This document shows, one piece after another, positions 6,952-14,945 of a stretch of DNA of 38,182 nt. A model generated the notes under the pieces. That model did no database searches, had not been told where the DNA came from, and saw nothing but the letters and a program-made list of their open reading frames with translations. Source of the stretch: JANLSE01 sp038214135 (GTDB taxonomy: Bacteria; Chloroflexota; Chloroflexia; Chloroflexales; Roseiflexaceae); NCBI GenBank assembly GCA_038214135.1, contig JBBQSD010000053.1, forward strand, positions 1 through 38,182, read 5' to 3'. Made by a program: the position numbers and the translations under genes. The stretch's first letter is position 1. The number at the start of each line of letters is the position of its first letter.

Positions 6952-8067
6952 ATGAGTGGAGTACGAGTTCTGGTTGGCACGCGCAAGGGCGCATTCGTGC
7001 TGACATCGGACGACAAGCGTGAGGAATGGGATATTAGCGGGCCGCATTTTGCAGGCTGGGAGGTCTTTCACCTCAAGGGTTCGCCAGTCGACCAAAATCG
7101 GATCTATGCATCACAATCCGGTGGATGGTTTGGCCAACTCATCCAGCGCTCCGACGATGGCGGCAAGACATGGGAGCCGGTTGGGAATGAGTTCACCTAT
7201 GATGGCATTCCTGGCACGCATCAGTGGTATGATGGCACACAGCATCCCTGGAAGTTCGCACGGGTCTGGCATCTCGAACCATCACTGACCGACGTGGATA
7301 CCATCTATGCTGGCGTAGAAGATGCCGCTATGTTCCGCAGTACCGATGGTGGAAAGTCGTGGCAGGAGCTTTCTGGGCTGCGCTGTCACCCATCTGGCGC
7401 TTCCTGGCAGCCAGGAGCCGGCGGAATGTGCCTGCATACCATCGTCATCGATCCAACCAATCCCAAGCGCATCTATATCGCCATCTCGGCTGCTGGTGCC
7501 TTCCGCACCGATGATGGCGGCGAGACATGGCAGCCAATCAATCAGGGGCTAAAGTCAGATTTCATGCCCAACCCAGAGGCCGAAGTTGGCCATTGTGTCC
7601 ATAATCTAGCCATTCATGGATCGCGCCCGGATGTTGTGTTCATGCAGAAGCACTGGGATGTGATGCGTAGCGATAATGCCGGTGATATGTGGCACGAGGT
7701 CAGTGGGAATCTGCCATCCGACTTCGGGTTCCCAATTGCCGTTCACGCACACGAACCAGATACGATCTATGTCGTTCCGATCAAGAGCGACTCCGAGCAT
7801 TTCCCGCCAGATGGGAAGCTGCGTGTGTATCGCAGCCGGACGGGCGGAAACGAGTGGGAAGCACTTACCGATGGCCTGCCACAGAATGATTGCTATGTGA
7901 ATGTGTTACGCGATGCCATGGCGGTTGACTCACTCGATTCGTGTGGTATCTATTTTGGCACCACTGGCGGGCAGGTGTATGCATCGGCAAATGGTGGCGA
8001 CTCCTGGTCCGCGATTGTGCGTGATCTTCCGGCAGTCCTTTCGGTAGAAGTCCAGACACTACGATGA
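6952..8067 (+). CDS. BNR-repeat beta-propeller protein (sialidase/VPS10-like fold)
   Basis: A 371-residue soluble protein with repeated Asp-box (BNR) motifs of form SxDGGxTW: RSDDGGKTWEPV, RSTDGGKSWQEL, RTDDGGETWQPI, RSDNAGDMWHEV and ANGGDSWSAI. These mark blades of a beta-propeller like those of sialidases and photosystem assembly factors. No signal peptide is seen (MSGVRVLVGTRKGAFVL starts directly with a strand). It is often annotated as exo-alpha-sialidase, but no sialidase catalytic residues can be confirmed here. The stop overlaps the next start by 4 bases (ATGA), which indicates translational coupling with the MoaD/ThiS-like gene. Ribosome site AAGGAGGAG. Confidence 0.85.
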   Translation: MSGVRVLVGTRKGAFVLTSDDKREEWDISGPHFAGWEVFHLKGSPVDQNRIYASQSGGWFGQLIQRSDDGGKTWEPVGNEFTYDGIPGTHQWYDGTQHPWKFARVWHLEPSLTDVDTIYAGVEDAAMFRSTDGGKSWQELSGLRCHPSGASWQPGAGGMCLHTIVIDPTNPKRIYIAISAAGAFRTDDGGETWQPINQGLKSDFMPNPEAEVGHCVHNLAIHGSRPDVVFMQKHWDVMRSDNAGDMWHEVSGNLPSDFGFPIAVHAHEPDTIYVVPIKSDSEHFPPDGKLRVYRSRTGGNEWEALTDGLPQNDCYVNVLRDAMAVDSLDSCGIYFGTTGGQVYASANGGDSWSAIVRDLPAVLSVEVQTLR

Positions 8068-8360
8068 TCCGAGTCGAACTCCCAGCCCATCTACGAACAC
8101 TGGCACGTGTTGGCCGGGAAGTAGCGCTTCAGGTCGAGGGGCCGGTGACGCAGCGCTCCATCCTCGATGCACTCGAGACCCAATACCCGATGCTACGTGG
8201 GACGATCCGTGATCATGTGACACAGCAGCGGCGGCCATTCGTGCGCTTCTTTGCCTGCGAGGAAGATCTCTCGCACGAGCCAGCGAATGCCCCATTGCCA
8301 GATGCTGTCGCACATGGTACAGAACCATTTCTGATCGTCGGAGCCATCGCTGGCGGCTAA
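8064..8360 (+). CDS. MoaD/ThiS-like beta-grasp protein
   Basis: A 98-residue ubiquitin-fold protein. It starts with a strand (MIRVELPAHLRTLA) and has a central EGPVTQRSILDALETQYP segment. It ends in GAIAGG, the di-glycine C-terminus that MoaD, ThiS and related proteins use for adenylation and sulfur transfer. No E1-like adenylating enzyme or molybdopterin or thiamine gene is near. The start overlaps the BNR gene stop by 4 bases, and this pairing suggests a joint task. It may carry sulfur or act as a protein modifier (inference). Confidence 0.85.
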   Translation: MIRVELPAHLRTLARVGREVALQVEGPVTQRSILDALETQYPMLRGTIRDHVTQQRRPFVRFFACEEDLSHEPANAPLPDAVAHGTEPFLIVGAIAGG

Positions 8361-8442
8361 TCTATGGAACCATAAGGGTAGAGACGGCCCGCTGGGGCGT
8401 TTGATCGGAACATAGGCGACCCCGTCCATTAAGGAGGCACAA

Positions 8443-8823
8443 ATGCGCTACATGTTGCTCATCTATGGAGCAGAGAATAGCCTGGATGCGACTGAACGTG
8501 ACGAATGTTACCAAGAATCGGCGCAGCTTGCGCACCAACTTGATGCGGCCGGAAAGTTTCTAGCAACTGCCCCACTGCATCCAACATCCAAAGCAACCAG
8601 TGTACGGGTACGCCAGGGTAAGCGATTGGTGACAGATGGGCCGTTCGCGGAGACGCATGAACAATTGGGCGGCTACTTCTTGATTGATGCTCACGATCTC
8701 GATGAAGCAATCGCCATCGCCGAGCGGATTCCCGGAGCGCGCCGAGGCACCGTCGAAATCAGGCCAGTCGTTGAGCTGTCAGGCCTCCCTATGCACGAGC
8801 CGCAACGCGCCGAGAGCGTCTAG
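8443..8823 (+). CDS. DGPF/YCII-family protein 1
   Basis: A 126-residue YCII-related protein with the signature TDGPFAETHEQLGGY (DGPF at residues 65-68) and the opening strand MRYMLLIYG. DGPF proteins are the best known partners of ECF42 sigma factors, but their function is unknown. Ribosome site AAGGAGG. It is the last gene before a perfect 13-bp hairpin terminator (8883) and is 82 bases after the MoaD/ThiS-like gene. It shares about a third of its residues with the second DGPF protein by eye. Confidence 0.9.
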   Translation: MRYMLLIYGAENSLDATERDECYQESAQLAHQLDAAGKFLATAPLHPTSKATSVRVRQGKRLVTDGPFAETHEQLGGYFLIDAHDLDEAIAIAERIPGARRGTVEIRPVVELSGLPMHEPQRAESV

Positions 8824-8882
8824 ATCACTGTGTATCTCTATTTCCCCTTGTAAAGCTACAATAGCTCAATCGAATTCAATCA

Positions 8883-8915
8883 GATGCGCGGATGGGAAGA
8901 TTCCATCCGCGCATC
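8883..8915 (+). terminator. Hairpin terminator after DGPF gene 1
   Basis: A perfect 13-bp stem, GATGCGCGGATGG against CCATCCGCGCATC, with a 7-base loop. The following ATTTGCTGTTAT is only moderately T-rich. It separates the first transcript from promoter P2. Confidence 0.65.
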
Positions 8916-8949
8916 ATTTGCTGTTATACGGCACAATTGATTATCGCAT

Positions 8950-8980
8950 TGTCGATTCCAGGCTCAGCCGAACGACTATC
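8950..8980 (+). promoter_or_regulatory. Candidate ECF42-type promoter P2
   Basis: TGTCGA at 8950-8955, a 17-base spacer and CGACTATC at 8973-8980, matching P1 (4508) in both boxes, in spacing and in the flanking CAT and CCGAA. The coding start of DGPF gene 2 is 38 bases after the -10 box, a normal leader length. It would drive the 9019-11287 gene set. Confidence 0.72.
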
Positions 8981-9018
8981 ACATGTCACCGTCCTGGAAT
9001 CACGGTTCGGAGAATGCG

Positions 9019-9375
9019 ATGAAGTACCTGTGCCTGATGTATGTTGAGGAAGCGAAGCTAGAGGCTCTGCCCGAGCATGAATACAACCGGATTATTGGCG
9101 AGTTCCTTAGCTACCACGAGGAGTTGCGCAAGAGCGGCCACTATATTGCCTCATCGATCCTGCAACCCATTCAGATGGCCACGACGATCCGGGTGCGCAA
9201 CGGCAAGATCAGCATCAGCGATGGCCCATTTACTGACACAAAGGAACAATTGAGCGGATTCTATCTGATCGAGGCCAGAGACCTAAACGACGCCATCCGC
9301 GTGGCATCAATCATGCTACCAACACGCCTGGGCTGTATCGAGATCCGCCCGATCCACGAGCGCAATCTCCCGTGA
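9019..9375 (+). CDS. DGPF/YCII-family protein 2
   Basis: A 118-residue YCII/DGPF protein with SDGPFTDTKEQLSGFYLIEA (DGPF at residues 68-71) and the opening MKYLCLMYVEE. ATG 9019 is preferred because GGAG lies 6 bases upstream and the protein begins at the conserved first strand; an in-frame ATG at 8983 would overlap the promoter P2 region. It is the first gene after P2 and the head of a four-gene run (DGPF, RibD-like, DoxX, hydrolase). Its molecular function is not known for any family member to my knowledge. Confidence 0.9.
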   Translation: MKYLCLMYVEEAKLEALPEHEYNRIIGEFLSYHEELRKSGHYIASSILQPIQMATTIRVRNGKISISDGPFTDTKEQLSGFYLIEARDLNDAIRVASIMLPTRLGCIEIRPIHERNLP

Positions 9376-9443
9376 TTCCATTCAATCAGTAGGAACATGG
9401 CACCCATTGTAGGGCCAGCCATTACAATCAAAGGAGTACTCCC

Positions 9444-9980
9444 ATGGGAAAGATCATCCTTTCAGTGTACATATCGCTCGATGGCGTAGTCGAGAATCCA
9501 GCCTGGACAGGGCCATACTGGAATGACGAGATCGCCAAATTCAAGCTCGATGAACTGTTCTCCAGCGATGCGCTGCTGCTTGGCCGCGTGACCTACCAGG
9601 GCTTTGCGCAGGCATGGCCATCGATGACTGATCAGCAGGGCTTCGCCGACCGAATGAACACGATGCCGAAGTTCGTTGCCTCGCAGACGCTAGAAACGGC
9701 TGAGTGGAACGCCAGCCTGATCAAAGAGAACATTGCAGCAGAGGTCTCGGCATTGAAGCAGCAATTCAGCCAGAATCTCTTAATCTATGGCAGCGCAAAT
9801 TTCGTCCAAACGCTCATGCAGAACAATCTAATCGATGAGTATCGGCTGCTGGTGCATCCAGTTGTGCTCGGCACTGGGCAGCGTTTGTTCGGCGAGGGCA
9901 GCACCGCAACACTCAAACTTACCGCCACAACTACATTTAGCTCTGGCGTTGTGGCGCTGACCTACCACCCAGCGCAGTAA
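9444..9980 (+). CDS. RibD C-terminal / dihydrofolate reductase-like protein
   Basis: A 178-residue protein of the RibD_C (dihydrofolate-reductase fold) family. Visible markers are MGKIILSVYISLDGVVE at the start, LLLGRVTYQGFAQAWP in the dinucleotide region, LIYGSANFVQTLMQNNLIDE and LVHPVVLGTGQRLF. Relatives bind NADPH and reduce unknown substrates; none of the riboflavin deaminase domain is present. The ribosome site AAAGGAG is 8 bases before ATG 9444. It is 68 bases after DGPF gene 2 and probably in the same transcript. Such genes are regular neighbours of ECF/DGPF loci. Confidence 0.87.
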   Translation: MGKIILSVYISLDGVVENPAWTGPYWNDEIAKFKLDELFSSDALLLGRVTYQGFAQAWPSMTDQQGFADRMNTMPKFVASQTLETAEWNASLIKENIAAEVSALKQQFSQNLLIYGSANFVQTLMQNNLIDEYRLLVHPVVLGTGQRLFGEGSTATLKLTATTTFSSGVVALTYHPAQ

Positions 9981-10027
9981 CAGTCGATGCTCTGATGATT
10001 AACCACGAATTTGTGAAGGAGAGTCTC

Positions 10028-10432
10028 ATGCAAACGACAGTACAAGCTATTCCAAGCTCAAAACCAGTACTATGGGCAGGGCGGATCGTTAGTGCTCTCG
10101 CAATCCTATTCCTGATCTTCGACAGCGTCATTAAAGTGCTGAAACTAGCACCTGCCGTGGAATCGACGGTACAGCTTGGCTACCCTGAAAGTCTGGTCAT
10201 GACACTCGGCGTCCTCGAACTCATCTGCCTTGTGCTGTATATCATTCCACGGACATCCATCCTTGGCGCAATCTTACTCACCGGCTATCTAGGTGGTGCA
10301 ATTGCGACGCATGTACGCAATGGTTCGCCGCTGTTCTCAATCATCTTTCCCGTGATCATCGGGGCGCTCGTCTGGGGTGGGCTGTTCCTACGTGAGCAGC
10401 GTCTGCAGAAACTCATTCCGCTACGCAGCTAG
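10028..10432 (+). CDS. DoxX-like integral membrane protein
   Basis: A 134-residue protein with four predicted membrane segments. The second half of segment one reads ALAILFLIFDSVIKVLK, and later segments include LVMTLGVLELICLVLYIIP, ILGAILLTGYLGGAIATHVR and IFPVIIGALVWGGLF. The pattern matches the DoxX_2 family of quinone-associated or redox-linked membrane proteins. ATG 10028 follows AAGGAGAG closely; an upstream in-frame ATG at 9995 lacks such a site. It lies between the RibD-like and hydrolase genes of the P2 transcript. The role is unknown. Confidence 0.85.
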   Translation: MQTTVQAIPSSKPVLWAGRIVSALAILFLIFDSVIKVLKLAPAVESTVQLGYPESLVMTLGVLELICLVLYIIPRTSILGAILLTGYLGGAIATHVRNGSPLFSIIFPVIIGALVWGGLFLREQRLQKLIPLRS

Positions 10433-10474
10433 CTAATCGTGTAACTGGAGAGAATGATGACACAGGAGTCTCAT

Positions 10475-11287
10475 ATGACAACTATACCTACACAAACTGG
10501 CTATGCACCAGTCAATGGCCTCAGCATGTACTACGAGATCCAGGGCAGCGGCCAGCCATTGGTGCTGCTGCACGGCGGTTTCGGCTTGACTGGTATGTTC
10601 AGCGCGATTCTGCCGCTGCTGGCCGAGAACCGCCAGGTGATCGCCGTCGATCTGCAAGCACACGGGCGCACCGCCGATATTGATCGCCCACTCCGTCTTG
10701 AGTTGATGGGTGACGACATTGCTGCGCTGATCACGCACCTTGGGTTCAAACAGGCCGACGTGATGGGCTACTCGATGGGTGGCGGCACCGCTCTACGAAC
10801 CGCCATCCAGCATCCGGAGCTTATTCGAAAGCTGGTGGTCGTTTCGATGCCCTTTAAGCGCAATGGCTGGTATCCAGAGATGGTCACCAGTATGGCACAG
10901 ATGGGCGCTACATTTGCCGACTTTATAAAAGATACGCCCATGTACCAAAACTATGTCAGCGTCGCGCCCCATCCACAACAGTTTCCGGTGCTGTGCGAGA
11001 AGATGGGCGCTATGTTGCGCCAGGACTACGATTGGTCTGCTGAGGTAGCGGCGCTGAAGATGCCGACCCTGATCGTGTGTGGTGACGCCGATGGCATGCC
11101 GCCCGCACACGCTGCCCAATTCTTTGAACTGCTTGGTGGCGGGCAGCGCGATGGTAGCTGGGATGGCTCCGGGATGTCCACATCACAACTAGCGATTCTG
11201 CCTGGCATAACCCACTACAATATCGTTGACACGCCTGCGCTGGCAGCTGCTGTTACGCCATTTCTGGATGCACCCACGGCTGCGTGA
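10475..11287 (+). CDS. Alpha/beta hydrolase
   Basis: A 270-residue alpha/beta-hydrolase-fold enzyme. The oxyanion segment LLHGGFG is at residues 31-37, the nucleophile elbow GYSMGG places Ser at residue 100, the acid is probably D204 or D206 (VCGDADG) and the base is H247 (GITHYNIVD). The fold with a short cap suits a carboxylesterase, epoxide or C-C hydrolase; the substrate is not evident. ATG 10475 follows AGGAG by 7 bases. Upstream ATGs at 10454 and 10457 follow another GGAG and cannot be excluded. It ends the P2 gene run, 42 bases after doxX. Confidence 0.85.
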   Translation: MTTIPTQTGYAPVNGLSMYYEIQGSGQPLVLLHGGFGLTGMFSAILPLLAENRQVIAVDLQAHGRTADIDRPLRLELMGDDIAALITHLGFKQADVMGYSMGGGTALRTAIQHPELIRKLVVVSMPFKRNGWYPEMVTSMAQMGATFADFIKDTPMYQNYVSVAPHPQQFPVLCEKMGAMLRQDYDWSAEVAALKMPTLIVCGDADGMPPAHAAQFFELLGGGQRDGSWDGSGMSTSQLAILPGITHYNIVDTPALAAAVTPFLDAPTAA

Positions 11288-11431
11288 AAAGGCTACATCT
11301 TGAGTAGCTGGAACCGTGTGCTCGACCGAGGATTCGATCATAGCAAACGTTGTCGTGATTGGCGACAGCGAAACGCTGAGTGTGAATTAACCAGCAGTAT
11401 CTTTCAAGTGTAGGCTTCTCAAGCCCGATTT

Positions 11432-11474
11432 TCCCCCTCTCCCCGTGTGGGAGAGGGGCAGGGGTGAGGGGAAT
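11432..11474. repeat. CCCTCTCCC palindromic repeat
   Basis: CCCCTCTCCC at 11434-11443 pairs with GGGAGAGGGG at 11449-11458 and is followed by CAGGGGTGAGGGG. It belongs to the same family as the 1398-1589 cluster. It lies between the ends of the convergent hydrolase and DUF385 genes, so it may double as a transcription stop. Confidence 0.7.
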
Positions 11475-11479
11475 CTGCG

Positions 11480-11914
11480 TTAACTCCGCTCAAGAAGCAC
11501 AATCGGAATCTGGCGATCTGTCTTCTTCTGATAATCGTTATAGGCAGGCCAGATCGCTGCCATCGTTGGCCACAGCGCCGTATGCTCTTCCGGGGTCGCG
11601 GTGCGTGCCTTGGCATAGAACTTGTCTGCCAGAACCTGCACCTTCACCTCTGGATGGTCAAGCAGGTTCAGATACCATTCTGGATGCACATTGGCTCCAC
11701 CCTTGGAGGCCACAATACTATAGCGATCCCCATCATGGCCATAGATTAGCGCCAGGCGGCGCGGCGTGCCTGAACGACGGCCAATTGTTGTCAGAATCAA
11801 GGTCGGGACGCCACGCCACATGTGCCCGTCTTGTCCATCCGTTGCAACATAGCGACGAACATGCTCAGCGACCCAGCCCGTTGCGCTATCAACTGGTTCT
11901 TGTTCAAGAGTCAT
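11480..11914 (-). CDS. Deazaflavin-dependent nitroreductase-like protein (DUF385/Ddn family)
   Basis: A 144-residue protein of the F420/flavin-binding split-barrel family that includes mycobacterial Ddn. Typical segments are LILTTIGRRSGTPRRLALIYG (TxGRxSGxxR), YSIVASKGGANVHPEWYLNL and VQVLADKFYAKAR. The family reduces quinones or nitro compounds using F420H2 or other deazaflavins; the cofactor here is inferred. ATG 11914 has GAAGGGA about 6 bases upstream. A longer frame to 12010 exists but adds a Cys-rich leader that is not typical. It stands alone and converges on the P2 gene run. Confidence 0.85.
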   Translation of the reverse strand: MTLEQEPVDSATGWVAEHVRRYVATDGQDGHMWRGVPTLILTTIGRRSGTPRRLALIYGHDGDRYSIVASKGGANVHPEWYLNLLDHPEVKVQVLADKFYAKARTATPEEHTALWPTMAAIWPAYNDYQKKTDRQIPIVLLERS

Positions 11915-12208
11915 AGCAAATCCCTTCTCATATGCATTCTTCAGTATATAATAAGTACACAGAACATTGCACAGGCCATAATCGGTCCCTGCGCCCATCG
12001 CTGAAGACATGGTGCTTGCGCTCTTAGCATGATCTCATTTTCAGCGTAGCAAATAGTGTTATTGTTACTAATCATGACTCGTCTACTCTTGCTCTCTGGT
12101 CATTCCTCCCGCACTCCTCACTGCTCTTTCACCAGAAGCAGGGCACGGGAATTCGTGAGATCAATAGTTCTGACTTCTAATATCTGCAACTGCTGAGTAC
12201 ACACAAGC

Positions 12209-13048
12209 ATGAGCGAATCACCTGCATCAAAAACACAACGATGGCGTCAACGCTGGCAACGTTTGCGTGCCGCAGCGCGAAATGCCGTTCCATTTATTGC
12301 TGGCGTGCTTGCGGCATTCATTGCACTGCTGGCCTATTCGGCGCTGATGCCGGCTGCGCCACCCCTGACAACCAACGATGTCAATACAACAGTCGCAACC
12401 GCTCTGGCCGCTGCAACAACGCCGCCAGCCTTTTCTGCACAGGTCTATCAGGCCATCCAACCCTCATTCGTTCTGATCGAGACCCAAAAAACCAGCGCGA
12501 ATGGGAAATCTGAAGAAGCCTTAGGCAGCGGGGTTGTTGTCAATGATCGCGGCGATATCCTGACAAGCCTGCATGTTGTTGCCAATGCCACCGATATTCA
12601 GGTGACATTTGCGGATGGCACCAAATCGAATGCGGATATCATCGCCAGCCAACCAGAACACGATATTGCTGTCCTCAGCGCACGGCAGCTACCCGCACAG
12701 CTTGTGCCAGCAACGCTTGGCAACCCAAGAGCCATGCGCATTGGTGATGAAGCATTCGTGGTTGGGAACCCGCTTGGTCTGTATGGCTCGATGAGCGTTG
12801 GTGTTATTTCTGGCCTGAACCGTTCCTTCCAGCCATCAAATGGCACACAACAATTGGAAGGCTTGATCCAGATTGATGCAGCGGTGAATCCAGGGAATTC
12901 AGGCGGCCCATTGCTGAACCGTAATGGCGAAGTGATTGGTATTGTTACCGGGCTTGCAAATCCAATTGGGCAGGATGCCTTTATTGGTATCGGTTTTGCG
13001 GTGCCAATCAATGTTGCTGGCTCGGCAGCTGGATTACCGCCATATTAG
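12209..13048 (+). CDS. Membrane-anchored trypsin-like serine protease without PDZ domain
   Basis: A 279-residue HtrA/DegP-like peptidase. A basic N-terminus (RWRQRWQRLRAAAR) precedes a membrane segment at about residues 27-48, which puts the protease outside the cytoplasm. The triad is H122 (SLHVVANAT), D152 (EHDIAVLSA) and S231 (NPGNSGGPLL). The protein stops right after FAVPIN and AAGLPPY, where classical HtrA proteins continue into a PDZ domain. The ending reads cleanly, so this seems a natural PDZ-less form. It lies 15 bases before the moxR gene and is the first gene of the five-gene operon. Confidence 0.87.
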   Translation: MSESPASKTQRWRQRWQRLRAAARNAVPFIAGVLAAFIALLAYSALMPAAPPLTTNDVNTTVATALAAATTPPAFSAQVYQAIQPSFVLIETQKTSANGKSEEALGSGVVVNDRGDILTSLHVVANATDIQVTFADGTKSNADIIASQPEHDIAVLSARQLPAQLVPATLGNPRAMRIGDEAFVVGNPLGLYGSMSVGVISGLNRSFQPSNGTQQLEGLIQIDAAVNPGNSGGPLLNRNGEVIGIVTGLANPIGQDAFIGIGFAVPINVAGSAAGLPPY

Positions 13049-13063
13049 GCAAGGAGCATATCG

Positions 13064-14071
13064 ATGGATCGACAGCGGAGTCCCGATCATGGGCCGATGG
13101 AACGTGTGTTATATGAAGTCAAGAAGGTTATTGTTGGGCAGGATAATCTCCTAGAACGCTTGGTTGTGGCACTACTTGCGCGTGGGCATATTCTGGTTGA
13201 AGGCGTACCAGGCCTGGCCAAAACTATGACGATCAAGGTGCTGGCGCAATCGATCGGCGGCACATTCAAGCGCATTCAATTCACACCAGATCTTGTGCCA
13301 GCCGATTTGACAGGCACACGGATCTATAATCAGAAGACAGGCGAGTTCAATACTGCCCTTGGGCCGGTCTTTACCAATCTGTTGCTTGCCGATGAGATCA
13401 ATCGAGCACCTGCCAAGGTGCAGAGTGCTCTACTTGAGGTGATGCAAGAACGCCAGGTCACAATCGGTGGCGAAACATTTCGGGTGCCCAACCCATTCCT
13501 GGTGCTGGCAACCCAGAACCCGATTGAATCGGAGGGAACCTACCCACTGCCCGAGGCTCAGGTTGATCGCTTCATGCTCAAGGTGCTGGTCGGGTATCCA
13601 ACCACAACCGAGGAATTTGTGATTGTCGAACGTATGACCGGCATTATTCAGACGATCCAAATGGTACTCACCACCGATCAACTCCTCAGCTTGCAGCAAG
13701 AATCTGATCGTGTGTATGTCGATCCTGCGCTGATCGAATATGCGGTTCAGCTCGTCACCGCCACGCGCAAGCCAAAAGAGTTCGGCCTGAAAGAACTCGA
13801 TCATTATGTCACATTTGGAGCCAGCCCACGTGCGTCGATCAATCTGATCCTGGCCGGGCGAGCGCTCGCGTTTGTGCGTGGCCGCGCCTATGTCCTGCCG
13901 CAGGATGTGCTCGATATTGCATTGGATGTGTTGCGCCACCGTCTTGTGCTTTCCTACGAGGCACTCTCCGATAATGTGAGCAGCGACGAGCTGCTGCAGA
14001 AAATCATCACTCGTATTCCACTGCCAAAGGTGCCATTACATGAGCCAACCAACAGCCGCCGCAACACCTGA
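13064..14071 (+). CDS. MoxR-family AAA ATPase
   Basis: A 335-residue AAA+ ATPase. Walker A GVPGLAKT is at residues 47-54, Walker B LLLADEINR at 106-114 and sensor 1 ATQNPIESEG at 149-158, followed by the MoxR-typical YPLPEAQVDRFMLKV. MoxR ATPases act as chaperones that assemble or activate VWA-domain complexes. Here the gene is followed by a DUF58 and two VWA genes, the classic context. ATG 13064 has AAGGAG upstream. The 3' end overlaps the DUF58 gene by 32 bases in another frame. Confidence 0.93.
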   Translation: MDRQRSPDHGPMERVLYEVKKVIVGQDNLLERLVVALLARGHILVEGVPGLAKTMTIKVLAQSIGGTFKRIQFTPDLVPADLTGTRIYNQKTGEFNTALGPVFTNLLLADEINRAPAKVQSALLEVMQERQVTIGGETFRVPNPFLVLATQNPIESEGTYPLPEAQVDRFMLKVLVGYPTTTEEFVIVERMTGIIQTIQMVLTTDQLLSLQQESDRVYVDPALIEYAVQLVTATRKPKEFGLKELDHYVTFGASPRASINLILAGRALAFVRGRAYVLPQDVLDIALDVLRHRLVLSYEALSDNVSSDELLQKIITRIPLPKVPLHEPTNSRRNT

Positions 14072-14939
14072 GCGCATTCTTCAGCGGCTCGACTGGCATG
14101 TCATTCGTCGGCTCGATGGCCTATTGCAGGGTGATTATCGTAGCCTATTCTATGGCTATGGGTTGGATTTTGCCGATCTACGCGAATATCAGCCAGATGA
14201 TGATATTCGCTATATCGATTGGAATGTTACTGCGCGGATGGACACACCCTATGTTCGGCAGTATGTCGAAGATCGTGAGATCACCGCCTGGTTTCTGCTC
14301 GATCTCAGCCCATCAATGGATTTTGGCACACTGCACAACCCAAAGCGCAGCGTACTGATCGATCTCGTCACAACACTAGCGCGGCTACTCACACGCCATG
14401 GCAATCGGGTTGGCGCGATCTTCTATGGCAACAAGGTCGAGCGTATGATTCCCGCAAAGGGCGGGCGGATGCAGGTTCTGCGCCTTGTCAATGATCTGCT
14501 CAAACAGCCAGCCTTTCCACAATCAGCATTCACCAATCTAGCCCCGCTGCTGAATGCCGGGTTGAGCTCAATCAAGCAGCGCTCATTGATCTTCATTATC
14601 TCGGATTTTATTAGCGCACCCGGATGGGACCGGCCATTGAACCTGTTGAGCCAGCGCCACGAAGTGCTTGCGGTTCGTTTATTGGATCCACGCGAAATCG
14701 AACTGCCTGATCTCGGCCCGATTGTGCTGGAAGACGCAGAAACCGGCGAGCAATTGTATGTCGATACCCACGATAAACAATTTCGCCAGCGGTTCAAAGA
14801 GGCGGCGCTGCAGCGTGAAGCAACACTCAATGCTGGCTTCAAACGCGCTCAGGTCGATGCACTCACGCTTTCCACCGAAGAAGATTTAGTTCGTGCAATC
14901 GTACGTTTTGCAGCACTACGAAGGCAACGGCGTAGATAG
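14040..14939 (+). CDS. DUF58 domain protein
   Basis: A 299-residue soluble protein with the DUF58 signature around residues 45-65 (LREYQPDDDIRYIDWNVTAR) and the VWA-like strand WFLLDLSPSMDFG. DUF58 is a VWA-fold family always found beside MoxR ATPases and thought to connect the ATPase to membrane VWA proteins. The start lies 32 bases inside the end of moxR, so translation is probably coupled. It ends 6 bases before the next gene. Confidence 0.9.
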   Translation: MSQPTAAATPERILQRLDWHVIRRLDGLLQGDYRSLFYGYGLDFADLREYQPDDDIRYIDWNVTARMDTPYVRQYVEDREITAWFLLDLSPSMDFGTLHNPKRSVLIDLVTTLARLLTRHGNRVGAIFYGNKVERMIPAKGGRMQVLRLVNDLLKQPAFPQSAFTNLAPLLNAGLSSIKQRSLIFIISDFISAPGWDRPLNLLSQRHEVLAVRLLDPREIELPDLGPIVLEDAETGEQLYVDTHDKQFRQRFKEAALQREATLNAGFKRAQVDALTLSTEEDLVRAIVRFAALRRQRRR

Positions 14940-14945
14940 GTATAT

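Noticed and set aside
8379..8405. GTAGAGACGG segment as a full copy of the palindromic repeat
   Set aside because: The second arm is degenerate (GGGGCGTTT), so it is only a remnant of the repeat family.
11349..11368. CGTTGTCG-N7-CGACAGCG inverted repeat as another ECF42 promoter
   Set aside because: The TGTCG is not followed by A, the spacing is 7 instead of 17, and no gene starts downstream on that strand. It is at most a weak 3' hairpin.
11464..11916. Plus-strand open frame of 150 codons opposite the DUF385 gene
   Set aside because: The minus-strand frame has clear family motifs and a ribosome site; the plus frame starts inside a palindromic repeat.
12209..13048. Protease gene as a truncated HtrA pseudogene
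   Set aside because: The catalytic triad is intact, the frame ends cleanly in AAGLPPY and operon spacing is tight, so a natural PDZ-less form is more likely.
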